Below, piece by piece: positions 6,475 through 16,400 of a stretch of DNA of 17,062 nucleotides. The DNA lies in the NCBI GenBank assembly GCA_003242645.1, contig QGVC01000037.1, forward strand, positions 1 through 17,062. The letters are read 5' to 3'. Position 1 is the stretch's first letter. Every line of letters begins with the position of its first letter. Source of the stretch: Pseudomonadota bacterium. Lineage in GTDB: Bacteria; Pseudomonadota; Alphaproteobacteria; Rhizobiales; Hyphomicrobiaceae. Below the pieces are notes generated by a model that was not told the DNA's origin, did not search any database, and saw only the letters and a program-made list of their open reading frames with translations. Both the position numbers and the translations under genes were made by a program.

Positions 6475-7884
6475 ATGGAGAGGCGCCGCGCCGTCGACAC
6501 CGAGCCAGGGAAGCCGACGAAGTCCACAAGGCAACCAGCATCGACAAAGCAACCCGCGGGCCTGCAGGCGCGGCAGCTGGCTGTCGAGCTCATTTCAGCA
6601 GTGCTCGACAAGCGCCGCGCCTTCGACGATGCGCTGGCAGCCTCTCTGGCGCGCCCTGAGCACCAATCATTGGCGGCCAACGACCGCGGATTGGCTCGCC
6701 TCATCGCTGCGACCGTCCTGCGGCGGCATGGCCAGCTTACCCACATCGTCAACTCATTCATCGAGCGGCCGCTGCCGCCTGATCGGGGCCGGCTTACGTC
6801 GATCTTGCTGGCTGCAGCCGCGCAGCTCGTGTTCCTCGGGAGCGCACCGCACGCCGTCATCAATCTGGCCGTCGAGCAAACGCGCCGGGATCCGCGGGCG
6901 CGGCGCTTCGACCGCCTGACGAATGCCGTCTTGCGGCGTGTCGCGGAAAAGGGCGCGGAGATCGCTACCGCTCAGGACCCCATTCGGTTGAACATCCCTG
7001 ATTGGCTTTGGAACCGCTGGTCGACCGCGTACGGCGAGGATGCGACGCGTCAGATCGCGGAAGCGTCTCTACGGGAAGCGCCGCTCGACATCACCGTGAA
7101 ATCAGATGCTGAAGGCTGGATCCGCAAGCTGGGCGGCGTGCTCCTGCCGACCGGCTCGATCCGCCTCGTGCCGGAAGGGCGCGTCGAAAATCTGCCTGGC
7201 TTCTGGGAGGGCGCGTGGTGGGTGCAGGATGCCGCGGCAGCTTTGCCAGCGAAGCTTTTTGGGAACGTCGCAGGAAAACACGTGGCAGATCTCTGCGCCG
7301 CACCGGGCGGCAAGACTGCCCAACTGGCAGCCGCCGGCGCCCATGTCACGGCAGTTGAGGTCGACCCAAAAAGGATCGATCGGCTGAAGGACAACTTGGT
7401 CCGCCTTCAGCTCGCGACGGAAATTGTCGAGGCCGACGCGACCGAATGGCAGCCGGATACGCGTTTCGACGCCGTGTTGGTGGATGCGCCCTGCTTGTCG
7501 ACGGGCACGATCCGTCGCCATCCCGACATCCTGCACCTGAAACGTGAAGGCGACCTCGAACGGCTCGTCACCCTGCAAGAGCGACTGCTGAACAACGCCG
7601 CTCGCCTCGTGAAGCCTGGCGGGCTCCTCGTCTACTGCACCTGCTCGTTGGAGCCGGAAGAGGGGCCGCAGCAGATCGAGCGATTTCTTTCGAGGGTGGA
7701 CGAATTCGGGAGGGTTCCCATTCAACCCGGTGAGGCCGGTATCGCGGCGGAGTGGATCACAGCCGATGGAGACCTGCGCACCCTCCCGTTCCACATGCCG
7801 CTCGAGCCCGAGGCCCTTTCCGGCATGGACGGCTTCTATGCAGCCCGTTTGCGGCGGCGGTCCGAAGGTGATGCAGCCGTGTAG
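6475..7884 (+). CDS. rsmB: 16S rRNA (cytosine-967-C5)-methyltransferase RsmB
   Basis: RsmB methylates C967 of 16S rRNA with SAM. Residues ~28-160 are the NusB-like RNA-binding domain (LQARQLAVELISAVL ... APHAVINLAVEQTRR ... LTNAVLRR). The Rossmann domain follows: motif I CAAPGGKTAQLA at 274-285, AVEVDPKR at 293-300, motif IV DAPC at 337-340 (Cys340, product release) and motif VI YCTCS at 387-391 (Cys390, nucleophile). Motif IV reads DAPCLSTGT where DAPCSxTG is usual, a small deviation. At 469 residues it is slightly longer than the E. coli protein because of a basic N-terminal extension of about 25 residues. The ATG at 6475 lies 6 bases after htpX with a weak ribosome-binding site, so translation is probably coupled. 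Confidence 0.93.
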   Translation: MERRRAVDTEPGKPTKSTRQPASTKQPAGLQARQLAVELISAVLDKRRAFDDALAASLARPEHQSLAANDRGLARLIAATVLRRHGQLTHIVNSFIERPLPPDRGRLTSILLAAAAQLVFLGSAPHAVINLAVEQTRRDPRARRFDRLTNAVLRRVAEKGAEIATAQDPIRLNIPDWLWNRWSTAYGEDATRQIAEASLREAPLDITVKSDAEGWIRKLGGVLLPTGSIRLVPEGRVENLPGFWEGAWWVQDAAAALPAKLFGNVAGKHVADLCAAPGGKTAQLAAAGAHVTAVEVDPKRIDRLKDNLVRLQLATEIVEADATEWQPDTRFDAVLVDAPCLSTGTIRRHPDILHLKREGDLERLVTLQERLLNNAARLVKPGGLLVYCTCSLEPEEGPQQIERFLSRVDEFGRVPIQPGEAGIAAEWITADGDLRTLPFHMPLEPEALSGMDGFYAARLRRRSEGDAAV

Positions 7885-8040
7885 CTGCGAGCTGTGCCAT
7901 TCCTTCCACAAGTCGCCCACAAGCGATGCTCCGGCATCCTCACGTTTCTTGTGAGCAGGCTGCGTTAAGGATATCTCGTAGCGTGATCAGCTGACGTGTT
8001 CCTCCTTGGTCTGAGGATTTGCACGGCAGAGCCTAGCCGC

Positions 8041-8054
8041 AGGAGCCGCTCGTG
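8041..8054 (+). promoter_or_regulatory. Ribosome-binding site fixing a GTG start
   Basis: AGGAG at 8041-8045 stands 6 bases before GTG 8052. This supports GTG as the start of the heparinase-like gene, since no ATG lies in frame nearby. Confidence 0.7.
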
Positions 8055-9755
8055 CCTTCGCTCACCATCGCCGAGCAGACGCGCCTCGCCCGGTTGGCCA
8101 CGGATCGGGTTCGTAGAGCTGCAGTTGCACGCCTGCTCAGCTCCCGGTTCTTGCGTTGGCGTTATGGCGCTCCGGTTGCGGACGAGTTGCTGATTGTGCC
8201 GCAGGAGCTGAGGACAGCCGACCCCAGCTTTGCCGACGAAATCGCAATCGGGCAGTTTGGCTTTGCAGGTGCGGTCGCTTACATCGGCAGCGGTTCGCCC
8301 TTCGACCTCAAGCCGCCGAGCCCCGAATGGGAGCGGGAGCTGCATGGCTTTGGCTGGCTGCGTCACCTGCGCGCCGCGGAGACGGAGGAGGCGCGCGAGC
8401 AAGCCGTAGATCTCGTGCTCGGCTGGATACGCAAGCATGGCTCGCGGGGCGGTGTGGCGTGGGAGCCGCCGGTCGTGGCCCGCAGGCTGATTTCTTGGAT
8501 TTCGAGCGCTTCCCTGCTCCTGGAGGACGTCGATCACACGACTTACGACCGGATCGCCGATAGCCTTGGCGACCAGCTGATCCGGCTTTCCGCAACATGG
8601 CGCGATGCGCCGGCAGGCTATCCGCGTTTGCTCGCGCTGACAGCGCTTGTCCTTGCCGACCTCTGCGTTGCCGGACACGACCGGCACTTGGAAGAAATCC
8701 TGGACGCCTTCAGCGAGGAGCTTGAGACGCAGATTCTGCCTGACGGCGGACATATCAGCCGCAATCCGGGCATTCCCGTCGAGCTGCTGCTGGACCTCCT
8801 GCCGTTGCGGCAATGCTTCATCGTCCGCGACCGACCGGTGCCGCCTGGGCTCAGTGCCGCGATCGATCGCATGCTTCCCTTCGTCCGTTTTATGCGGTTG
8901 GGCGATGGGTCCTTGGCCCGGTTCAACGGGATGGGCGCACCCAATCTGGATCTCGTTGCCACCGTCTTGGCGTACGGGGAGCCTCCTACGCGCCTGCCCG
9001 CTCATGCGCCTGCTTCGGGCTATGCCCGGCTGGCCCGCGGTGGCACGGTGGTGATCGCAGATGTCGGCTCGCCACCCAAGCTCGAGCTGGCAGGACAGGC
9101 GCACGCCGGTTGCCTTTCGTTCGAGATGAGCTCGGGGCGGTATGCCGTTCTGGTCAACTGCGGAGCACCCGGCCCCGCCGATCAGGACTGGCGTGCGGCT
9201 TCACGGGCCACCGCCTCGCACAACACGCTGTGCCTTGGGGGCAAATCCTCGTCCAGATTGGTCCTGCACAACCTTCTGGAGACCTTGGTGGGCTCGGCTC
9301 CGATCCGCTTCCCCGATCGCGTCGGCGTGCGAATTCGCGATCTCCCTGATGGCGGCATTCAGCTGAAGGCGCACCACAACGGCTATCATCGCCAGTTCGG
9401 GCTGATCCATAGACGCCAGTTGATCCTCTCTCCGCATGGGGATCGGCTCACCGGCATCGACCAGCTGGGCCCCATCCGGGGCGCGCTCCGTTTCCCCGTC
9501 GACGTGCCCTTCGGCATTCATTTCCACCTGAACCCCGACGCGAGCTGCAGCCTCTTACGGTTTGGGGACGAGGCCGAGATCAAGCTCCCCAATGGCGAGC
9601 GCTGGGGCCTCACCGCCAAGGGGGCGCAGATATCCGTCGAGGACAGCTTCCATTGCGCCGATCTTTCCGGCCCGCGGCGCTCGCTGCAGATTGTGCTGCG
9701 CGGCGCCTGCTATGGCGAGAGCGAGGTGACTTGGGAGCTGGCGCGCCGCGGCTGA
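8052..9755 (+). CDS. Heparinase II/III family protein
   Basis: A 567-residue protein with the two-part layout of the heparinase II/III superfamily: an alpha-helical (alpha/alpha) N-terminal domain to about residue 300 (WEPPVVARRLISWI at 137-150; DGGHISRNPGIPVELLLDLL at 231-250 followed by LRQCF), then a beta-sandwich domain with HAGCLSFEMS at 351-360 and ASRATASHNTL at 383-393. His351 and His390 occupy the positions of conserved histidines in the family. Named members are polysaccharide lyases, but the cytosolic-looking alphaproteobacterial type found between rsmB and purH has no known substrate. No signal peptide is evident (the N-terminus is polar and charged), which is odd for a polysaccharide lyase. 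It starts 167 bases after rsmB and ends 103 bases before purH. Confidence 0.88.
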   Translation: MPSLTIAEQTRLARLATDRVRRAAVARLLSSRFLRWRYGAPVADELLIVPQELRTADPSFADEIAIGQFGFAGAVAYIGSGSPFDLKPPSPEWERELHGFGWLRHLRAAETEEAREQAVDLVLGWIRKHGSRGGVAWEPPVVARRLISWISSASLLLEDVDHTTYDRIADSLGDQLIRLSATWRDAPAGYPRLLALTALVLADLCVAGHDRHLEEILDAFSEELETQILPDGGHISRNPGIPVELLLDLLPLRQCFIVRDRPVPPGLSAAIDRMLPFVRFMRLGDGSLARFNGMGAPNLDLVATVLAYGEPPTRLPAHAPASGYARLARGGTVVIADVGSPPKLELAGQAHAGCLSFEMSSGRYAVLVNCGAPGPADQDWRAASRATASHNTLCLGGKSSSRLVLHNLLETLVGSAPIRFPDRVGVRIRDLPDGGIQLKAHHNGYHRQFGLIHRRQLILSPHGDRLTGIDQLGPIRGALRFPVDVPFGIHFHLNPDASCSLLRFGDEAEIKLPNGERWGLTAKGAQISVEDSFHCADLSGPRRSLQIVLRGACYGESEVTWELARRG

Positions 9756-9780
9756 GCAAAAGCCCGCTCGACCTTTTGAG

Positions 9781-9831
9781 GGCCGCCGCGTTCTATGCTA
9801 GGCGGCCGTCGGCGGAGGCTTCTGCCCGCCG
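9781..9831 (+). promoter_or_regulatory. Two tandem hairpins in the purH leader
   Basis: A perfect 7-bp inverted repeat GGCCGCC (9781-9787) / GGCGGCC (9801-9807) with a 13-base loop is followed directly by CGGCGG (9810-9815) / CCGCCG (9826-9831). Neither has a T tract, so they do not look like intrinsic terminators. They may be RNA structure ahead of purH or simply GC-rich spacer. I do not recognise a known riboswitch class. Confidence 0.35.
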
Positions 9832-9858
9832 CACTTGAACCATTGAGTGACGACCGAC

Positions 9859-11445
9859 ATGAGCGAACCCATTATTCGCCGCGCTCTCCTTTCAGTTTCG
9901 GACAAGACGGGCCTGGAAGAGCTTGGGAAATTCCTTCATGAAAGCGCCGTAGAGCTGATCTCGACCGGAGGGACGGCCCAAGCGCTGAAGCGAGCCGGGT
10001 TGCCGGTCAAGGATGTGTCAGAGCACACCGGCTTTCCGGAGATGATGGACGGGCGGGTGAAGACGCTTCACCCGAAGATCCACGGTGGCCTGCTGGCCAT
10101 CCGCGGGAAGCCCGATCACGAGCGTGCGGCTGCCGAGCACGGGATTGCGCCCATCGATCTGCTGGTGGTCAATCTATATCCCTTCGAGGCCACTGTCGCG
10201 CGGGGTGCGTCGCCGGAGGAGTGTGTCGAGAACATCGATATCGGCGGACCTGCGATGATCCGCGCGGCGGCGAAGAACTTCGCGAGCGTCGCAGTTGTGG
10301 TCGATCCGGAGGACTATCCGCGCCTCATGTCCGAGATGCAGAGTCGCGGCGGCGCGACGAGCCTCGAGCTGCGGAAAGCATTGGCGGCAAAGGCGTACGC
10401 GCGGACGGCGGCTTACGACGCGGCCATCAGCGGATGGTTCGCGCGCGAGATCGGCGACGAAACGCCGACCTGGCGGACGTTCGGTGGCCAGCTGGTCCAG
10501 CGGCTCCGCTATGGCGAAAACCCGCATCAGTGGGCTGCGTTCTACCGGACCTCCGAGCGGCGCCCTGGCGTGGCTACAGCCGTGCAGCACCAAGGCAAGG
10601 AGCTTTCCTACAACAATCTGAACGATACGGATGCTGCTTTCGAGCTGGTGGCGGAGTTCGATCCGGCCGAATGCGCTGCCGTCGCCATCATCAAGCACGC
10701 CAATCCGTGCGGCGTTGCGTGTGCTGCGACGCTCAAGGAGGCCTATCTCGCGGCCCTGCGGTGCGATCCGGTGAGCGCCTTTGGCGGCATCATCGCTCTC
10801 AACCGCACCATAGATGCCGAGGCAGCTGAAGAGATCACGCGAATTTTCACAGAGGTCGTCATCGCGCCGGATGCGACGCCCGAAGCCAAGGCGATTTTCG
10901 CGGCTAAGAAAAACCTCCGGCTACTGACGACCGGCGGGCTTCCCGATCCGCGGGCTCCTGGTATCACATTCCGGTCTCTTGCCGGCGGCTTCCTGGTGCA
11001 GTCGCGCGATGCCGCGAGCGTCGATGACATGGAGCTGAAGGTGGTCACAAAACGTCAGCCCACGCCGCAGGAGCTGGCCGACCTCAAGTTCGCGTTCCGC
11101 GTGGCCAAGCACGTCAAGTCGAACACGATCGTCTACGCCAAGAACGGCGCGACCGTCGGCATTGGCGCGGGCCAAATGAGTCGGGTCGACGCAGCACGCA
11201 TCGCCGCGTGGAAAGCGGAGGAAGCGGCGCGGGCGGCCGGATTGCCCGAGTCGCTCGCCAAAGGCTCGGTCGTGGCCTCCGATGCCTTTTTCCCGTTCGC
11301 TGATGGCCTCATCGCCGCGGCGGAAGCAGGAGCCACCGCCGTTATCCAGCCCGGAGGCTCCGTGCGCGATGAGGAGGTGATCAAAGCGGCCGACGAGCGC
11401 GGCCTCGCCATGGTGTTCACGGGCGTCCGTCACTTCCGGCACTGA
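9859..11445 (+). CDS. purH: Bifunctional AICAR formyltransferase / IMP cyclohydrolase PurH
   Basis: PurH carries out the last two steps of de novo IMP synthesis: formylation of AICAR by 10-formyl-THF, then ring closure. The N-terminal IMP cyclohydrolase (MGS-like) domain shows [20 protein letters not shown] and [20 protein letters not shown] in the first 80 residues. The transformylase domain shows RYGENPHQ (217-224), [11 protein letters not shown] and the catalytic KHANPCG (279-285), with [10 protein letters not shown] and HFRH at the C-terminus. The chosen ATG 9859 gives 528 residues, the normal length; GTG 9847 would add four. The ribosome-binding site is poor for either start. Two GC-rich hairpins precede the gene. 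A GNAT gene begins 4 bases after the stop. Confidence 0.97.
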   Translation: MSEPIIRRALLSVSDKTGLEELGKFLHESAVELISTGGTAQALKRAGLPVKDVSEHTGFPEMMDGRVKTLHPKIHGGLLAIRGKPDHERAAAEHGIAPIDLLVVNLYPFEATVARGASPEECVENIDIGGPAMIRAAAKNFASVAVVVDPEDYPRLMSEMQSRGGATSLELRKALAAKAYARTAAYDAAISGWFAREIGDETPTWRTFGGQLVQRLRYGENPHQWAAFYRTSERRPGVATAVQHQGKELSYNNLNDTDAAFELVAEFDPAECAAVAIIKHANPCGVACAATLKEAYLAALRCDPVSAFGGIIALNRTIDAEAAEEITRIFTEVVIAPDATPEAKAIFAAKKNLRLLTTGGLPDPRAPGITFRSLAGGFLVQSRDAASVDDMELKVVTKRQPTPQELADLKFAFRVAKHVKSNTIVYAKNGATVGIGAGQMSRVDAARIAAWKAEEAARAAGLPESLAKGSVVASDAFFPFADGLIAAAEAGATAVIQPGGSVRDEEVIKAADERGLAMVFTGVRHFRH

Positions 11446-11449
11446 GGCG

Positions 11450-11968
11450 ATGAGCGGGGCAGCCAGCTCTCCCGGCGTGCAGCTCAGGCCCGCGACGCGC
11501 GCCGACTGGCCGCTCATCCGCAAGTGGCTCGCGCGGCCTGACATCCAACGCTGGTGGGGTCCGCAGGCGAGCACGGAAGCCGAGGTGCTGATGGCGATGG
11601 ACAGCACGCACGCCATTTGCCGGATTATCGAGGTCGATGGCGACCCGGTTGGCTATGCGCACGCTGTCGATGCAAGTCTTTGGGGCGAGTCACTGCCGGA
11701 TGATCTCGTTCCCGGCACGTGGGATCTGGACATCTTCATCGCTGCCGAGAACCATCGCGGAAAGGGCGTCGGTGAAACGGCGCTTCGACTCCTCAAAGAT
11801 GAGGTTTTCGCGACGACGCTCGCCGTTGCCGTCTGCATATTCGCTTCGATCGAGAACGAGGCGGCGGTGCGCGCTTACGAGAAGGCCGGCTTTCGCTGGC
11901 GGCGCGTCTGGCACGATCCCATCTCAGGACCCGAGTGGTTCATGATCGCTGAGCGGCCCAGCCGTTGA
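11450..11968 (+). CDS. GNAT family N-acetyltransferase (AAC(6')-like)
   Basis: A 172-residue acetyl-CoA-dependent acyltransferase. The acetyl-CoA motif A is at about 94-115 (LDIFIAAENHRGKGVG, with RGKGVG at 103-108), and the C-terminal motif B reads SIENEAAVRAYEKAGFRW. The N-terminus RPATRADWPLIRKWLARPDI followed by QRWWG resembles the branch that contains aminoglycoside 6'-N-acetyltransferases and siderophore-type lysine acetyltransferases. Most chromosomal members of that branch have no known substrate, so a resistance role should not be assumed. ATG 11450 lies 4 bases after purH stops, with GAGGC across the junction, so it is probably co-transcribed with purH. It converges on the MFS gene with only 19 bases between stop codons. 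Confidence 0.88.
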   Translation: MSGAASSPGVQLRPATRADWPLIRKWLARPDIQRWWGPQASTEAEVLMAMDSTHAICRIIEVDGDPVGYAHAVDASLWGESLPDDLVPGTWDLDIFIAAENHRGKGVGETALRLLKDEVFATTLAVAVCIFASIENEAAVRAYEKAGFRWRRVWHDPISGPEWFMIAERPSR

Positions 11969-11987
11969 GGTGCGCAGAAATGGCGAG

Positions 11988-13394
11988 CTACGCGGACGAT
12001 ACCCGTTGTTCGCGTACGGGCAGCAGAATGAGCAGCCCGGCGAGGAGGAAAGCAAGGATCATCGCCATGCCGGCACGCTGGCTGCCCGTGAGGGACGTCA
12101 CAGCTGCGATCGTCAGCGGTGCGAGGAAGGCCGTCACTTTCCCGGAGAAGGCGAACAGGCCGAAATACTGCGTCATGCGATCCGGCGGGGACAAGCGAGC
12201 CATCAGCGTTCGGCTGGCGGCCTGATTTGGCGCGGCGGCAATGGCAATCAGACCGGCGAAGATGAGGAACACGATTTCGCCGGTGCTGGAGAACGGCTGC
12301 GAGCCCGGCATTCTTTCCGCGATCGGAATCGTGAACAGGACGTACCCGGTCGTCACCGAGAGAATCCCGACGCAGCCGATCATCAGCAGCACAAGAGCGC
12401 CGATGACGACGCGCTTGGCGCCGAACTTGTCGTCGAGCGTCCCCCCGATCACGGCACCGAGGATGCCGATAGTGATGAGCAGTATGCCGAAAATTCCGCG
12501 TTCGAATGCCTCCCAGCCGAATACGGCGGTACCATAGATGCCGCCGAAAACGAAAATGGCTGTGAGCCCATCCGAATAAAGTGCCCGCGCGATGAGGAAA
12601 TAGAGCACGTCGCGCTCCCGCGGCAGCTCCCGCAAAGTCTGCCAGAGCTGGGCCAAGGCCGATCGGTGGTCAGAGGTTGAACGGGGAGCGGGCCGGTCCG
12701 GCACGAATAGGAAGAACGGCAGCAGGAACACAACAGCCCATAGCGCCGAGAACGGTCCCACCATCCGGTCGCCTTCTCGTTGCACGACGTCGAGGGACAA
12801 CAGCGGCTCGAATCCTAGCAGCGTTCGTCCCGTCGCAGGATTGGTGACCAAAAGCCCTGCCATTACGGCAAGGCTGATCAGTCCGCCCACGTAGCCAGTC
12901 GCCCATCCAATCCCCGACAACCGGCCTAGCTGATCCGATGGGACCAGCGTCGGCATCATGGCGTTGGTGAAAACGGTGGCGAACTCGGCCGCGATCGTCG
13001 CTGCGATGAACGCAACGAGGATCAGAAACAAAGCGGCATCCGAAGCCGCAGGTTTGGCCCACCAAAGCGACGCCATCCCCGCAACCAGGACCACGGCGAA
13101 TAGGGCGACCCACGGCTTACGCCGCCCGTTTTCGTCGGCCATTGCGCCGAGTACCGGGCTGCCGACAGCGATGAGAATGCCGGCGATCGCCGCGGCGTAG
13201 CCCCACAGCGCCTGTCCCCGCACAGGATCGCCCACGACGGCGGAGGTGAAGTAGGGCGCGAACAGAAAAGTCAGGATAAGCGTGTAGTAGGGCTGCAAAG
13301 CCCAGTCGACCAGCGCCCAGCTGACCAAGGCGCGCTTGGGAGCGGCAGCCCGCGGTGAGGTCGAAGGTTCGGCCTCGGCGGGCCGTGATGACAT
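11988..13394 (-). CDS. MFS transporter, UMF1/Atg22-like
   Basis: A 468-residue inner-membrane protein with about 12 hydrophobic helices. The opening WALVDWALQPYYTLILTF, followed by LFAPYF, is the hallmark of the UMF1/Atg22-like branch of the major facilitator superfamily, whose yeast member exports amino acids from the vacuole. GAMADENGRRKPW is the MFS loop 2-3 motif, and MPTLVPSDQLGRLSGIGWA is the conserved loop near helix 5. ATG 13394 was chosen because the frame's upstream part runs into the glutamate dehydrogenase coding region; a GGGGGA lies about 11 bases before it. It begins 34 bases downstream of the dehydrogenase stop on the same strand, so the two are probably co-transcribed. The substrate is unknown; an amino acid would fit the context but is only a guess. 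Confidence 0.88.
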   Translation of the reverse strand: MSSRPAEAEPSTSPRAAAPKRALVSWALVDWALQPYYTLILTFLFAPYFTSAVVGDPVRGQALWGYAAAIAGILIAVGSPVLGAMADENGRRKPWVALFAVVLVAGMASLWWAKPAASDAALFLILVAFIAATIAAEFATVFTNAMMPTLVPSDQLGRLSGIGWATGYVGGLISLAVMAGLLVTNPATGRTLLGFEPLLSLDVVQREGDRMVGPFSALWAVVFLLPFFLFVPDRPAPRSTSDHRSALAQLWQTLRELPRERDVLYFLIARALYSDGLTAIFVFGGIYGTAVFGWEAFERGIFGILLITIGILGAVIGGTLDDKFGAKRVVIGALVLLMIGCVGILSVTTGYVLFTIPIAERMPGSQPFSSTGEIVFLIFAGLIAIAAAPNQAASRTLMARLSPPDRMTQYFGLFAFSGKVTAFLAPLTIAAVTSLTGSQRAGMAMILAFLLAGLLILLPVREQRVSSA

Positions 13395-13428
13395 CAACGT
13401 GCGGTCCCCCTTTCGGCAGCTCGCGGCA

Positions 13429-16400
13429 TCAGACGGATGTGAGATCGCGCACCCGCGATGCAACAACCGTCAGCCGTGAGACCGTCAAGTCGCCCGTCGC
13501 CGCGATCTCGTCAAGGGCCATCTTGGCTCGCGCCAGTCGTCCGCCGTGCTCGCGCTCCCACGCCGCGAAATCGGCAGCGCCGATCGCCTCATGGAGCACC
13601 TCGCGCGACAGGGCACGGCGCGCTGTCTCGAGCGTGTAGATCGCGCCATTGACCGCAAGCCGGTCGAAGTAGTCGCGGATTTGCAAGCCGGCGGCGAGTG
13701 TCTTGAGCTCGTCGAGATGGAAGTAGTCGCTCGCGGCGAAGGCGATGCGCGCCGCATCCATGATCGGACGGTTCGTCTCGCGGGCAAGCCGCGTGATGGT
13801 CATGGCGTGAGAAAGGACGTCGAGGGCGGCTATACGTTCTGCCACCTCCGGTGTCGCTCCGGACCGTTCCATCGCCTGCCGGCTTGCGGCCACTCGTTCG
13901 AGCTGAGCCGGCGTGAGGCACTCGCCGAAGACGTGGCTCAGCTCTTCGACGCCCGCGCGGTAATTGGCGATCGTAGCTGCAAGATCACCGAGTGGAACCG
14001 TTCGCAGCAGGCCCGAAACCTGTTCGAGCAGGAAATCCTGTATGCGCAGATAGAGGTCGAGCTGAGCCTGGCCTGGCATCTTGCCGTCGAGCGCGTCCAC
14101 TGCGTGCCAGAGATGAGGCAGGTGGAACACCGAGCTGACGATGAGGAACGCCGCTGCGACATCCCCTGGTCCGCGGCCGCTTTCATCAGCAAGCCGGACG
14201 GCCATCGCAGGGCCGCCGCGATTGAGCATTGCGTTGGTCAGGCCAGTGACAATGATCTCCCGGCGCAAGCGGTGGGCTTTGATCTCTTCGAAGAAATTCT
14301 CCCGCAGCGCCTCGGGGAAGTAGTTGGTCAGCAGCGGCTCGCAAACCGGGTCGTCCGGCAATGAGGTGGAGATCAAATCCTTGGACAGCGCAAGCTTGGC
14401 GAGGCTGAGCAAAACGGCCAGTTCCGGCCGCGTCATCCCAATTCCGGTGGATTGTCTCTGCGCCATTTCCTGCGGGCTTGGGAGGAACTGCAGCTTCCGA
14501 TCCAAGAGCCCGCGCTCCTCGAGGTCCTCCATGAGCCGCGACAGGTACACGGCATCCCGCAGGGCTCTGCGCTCCGCCAGGCTCAGGGCAAGAGACTGCT
14601 GGTAGTTATTGACGAGGCATGCGGCTGCAACATCCTCGGTCATGGACGCCAGCAGCTCGCGCCGCGCCTGCGGATCGAGGCGGCCTGAGGCCACGGCCGG
14701 CCCAAGGGCTATCTTAATGTTCACCTCGAGGTCGGACGAGTTCACGCCCGCGGAATTGTCGATGAAATCGGTGTTGATGCGGCCGCCGTTGCGCGCGAAC
14801 TCGATTCGCCCGAGCTGAGTGACAGCGAGATTCGCACCCTCGCCAATCACCTTCGCGCGCACCTCCTGCGCAGTTACGCGGATCGCATCGTTCGCGCGAT
14901 CCCCGACCTGCTCGTTGGTTTCGTGGGAAGCCCGAATGAACGTGCCGATGCCGCCGAACCAAAGCAGGTCCGTCTCGCACGTGAGAATGGCCCTTATCAG
15001 CTCCGCAGGCGTCATCGTTTCGGCGTCAACGCCCAGCATGCGCCGCATCTCCGGCGACAGAGGAATGGATTTCATTGAGCGCGAGAACACGCCGCCGCCG
15101 CGGGAAATCAGAGCCTTGTTGTAGTCCTGCCAGCTCGAGCGCGGCAGCTCGAAGAGGCGCTTTCGCTCGGCGAAGCTCGCTTCGGGGTCTGGATCGGGAT
15201 CGATAAAAATGTCCCGATGGTCAAAGGCGGCGATCAGCTTGATCGTCCGAGATCGCAGCATCCCGTTGCCGAACACGTCGCCCGACATGTCGCCGACGCC
15301 GACCACGCGGAATGGCTGCGCCTCGATGTCGATGTCCATCTCGCGGAAATGCCGCTTGACGCACTCCCACGCACCGCGCGCCGTGATCCCCATGCGCTTG
15401 TGGTCGTAGCCTGCCGAGCCGCCGGAGGCGAATGCATCTCCAAGCCAGTAGTTGTGTTGAAGCGAAATTTCATTGGCGGGATCGGAGAAGGTCGCCGTGC
15501 CCTTGTCGGCGGCTACGACGAGGTACGGGTCATCGCCGTCGTGCCGGACCACGCGATCCGGCGGGACGATCTCTCCACCCACGATGTTGTCCGTGATGTC
15601 AAGCATCGAGGAGATGAAAGCCCGGTAGGCAGCAAGGCCCTCTTTCGCGATTTCACCGCGTGATCCGGACCGTGGGAGCTGCTTCGGCACGAAGCCGCCT
15701 TTGGCACCTTGCGGCACGATCACTGTGTTCTTGACCTGCTGCGCCTTCGCTAGACCCAGCACCTCGGTGCGGAAATCCTGCGCTCTGTCGGACCAGCGGA
15801 TGCCGCCACGCGCGATGGGCGCGAAGCGCAGGTGCACGCCCTCCACCCGGGGGCTGTAGACCCAGATCTCCCGATACGGCTTCGGCTCGGGCAAACCCTC
15901 GATGAACTCGGGTGCGAACTTGAACGCGATCGTGGCTGGCGGCCGCCCCTTCTCGTCGCGCTGGAAGAAGTTGGTGCGCACGGTCGCCGAGATGAGGCTC
16001 AGGTAGTGGCGCAGGATCCGATCTTCGTCGAGACTGGCGACCTGTCCCAGCGCCCCTTGGATCCGTTTCCGAATACGTTGCTCGGCCTCGGCGCGCTGCT
16101 CTCTTGTCCAGCGCCGGTCCGGATCGAATCGGGTGTGGAACAGCTCGAGGAAGTCTCGCGCCACGCCGGCATGGCGGTTCAGCGTCTCACCGATGTAGCG
16201 GAAACCGAACGGCACGCCGATTTGCCTCAAGTAAGTGGCGTAGGCCCTCAGCGCTGCCACTTCGCGCCAGTCAGCGCCAGCTGTGATGACGAGACGATTG
16301 AAGTTGTCGTTCTCCGCATCGCCGCGGCAAACGGCCAAGAAGCACTCCTCGGCCCGCCTGTCATGCAAGGGCAGGTCTATCGGAATGCCGTCGGCCGGCT

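Noticed and set aside
7939..7955. Inverted repeat CTCAC/GTGAG downstream of rsmB
   Set aside because: The 5-bp stem with a 7-base loop and no T tract is too weak to call a terminator.
7965..9104. 379-codon minus-strand open frame
   Set aside because: It lies antisense to the heparinase-like gene in a GC-rich region, has no recognisable motif, and its composition (Arg/Gln/His-rich) is typical of a shadow frame.
13546..14364. 272-codon plus-strand open frame
   Set aside because: It is antisense to the C-terminal part of glutamate dehydrogenase and has no family signature.
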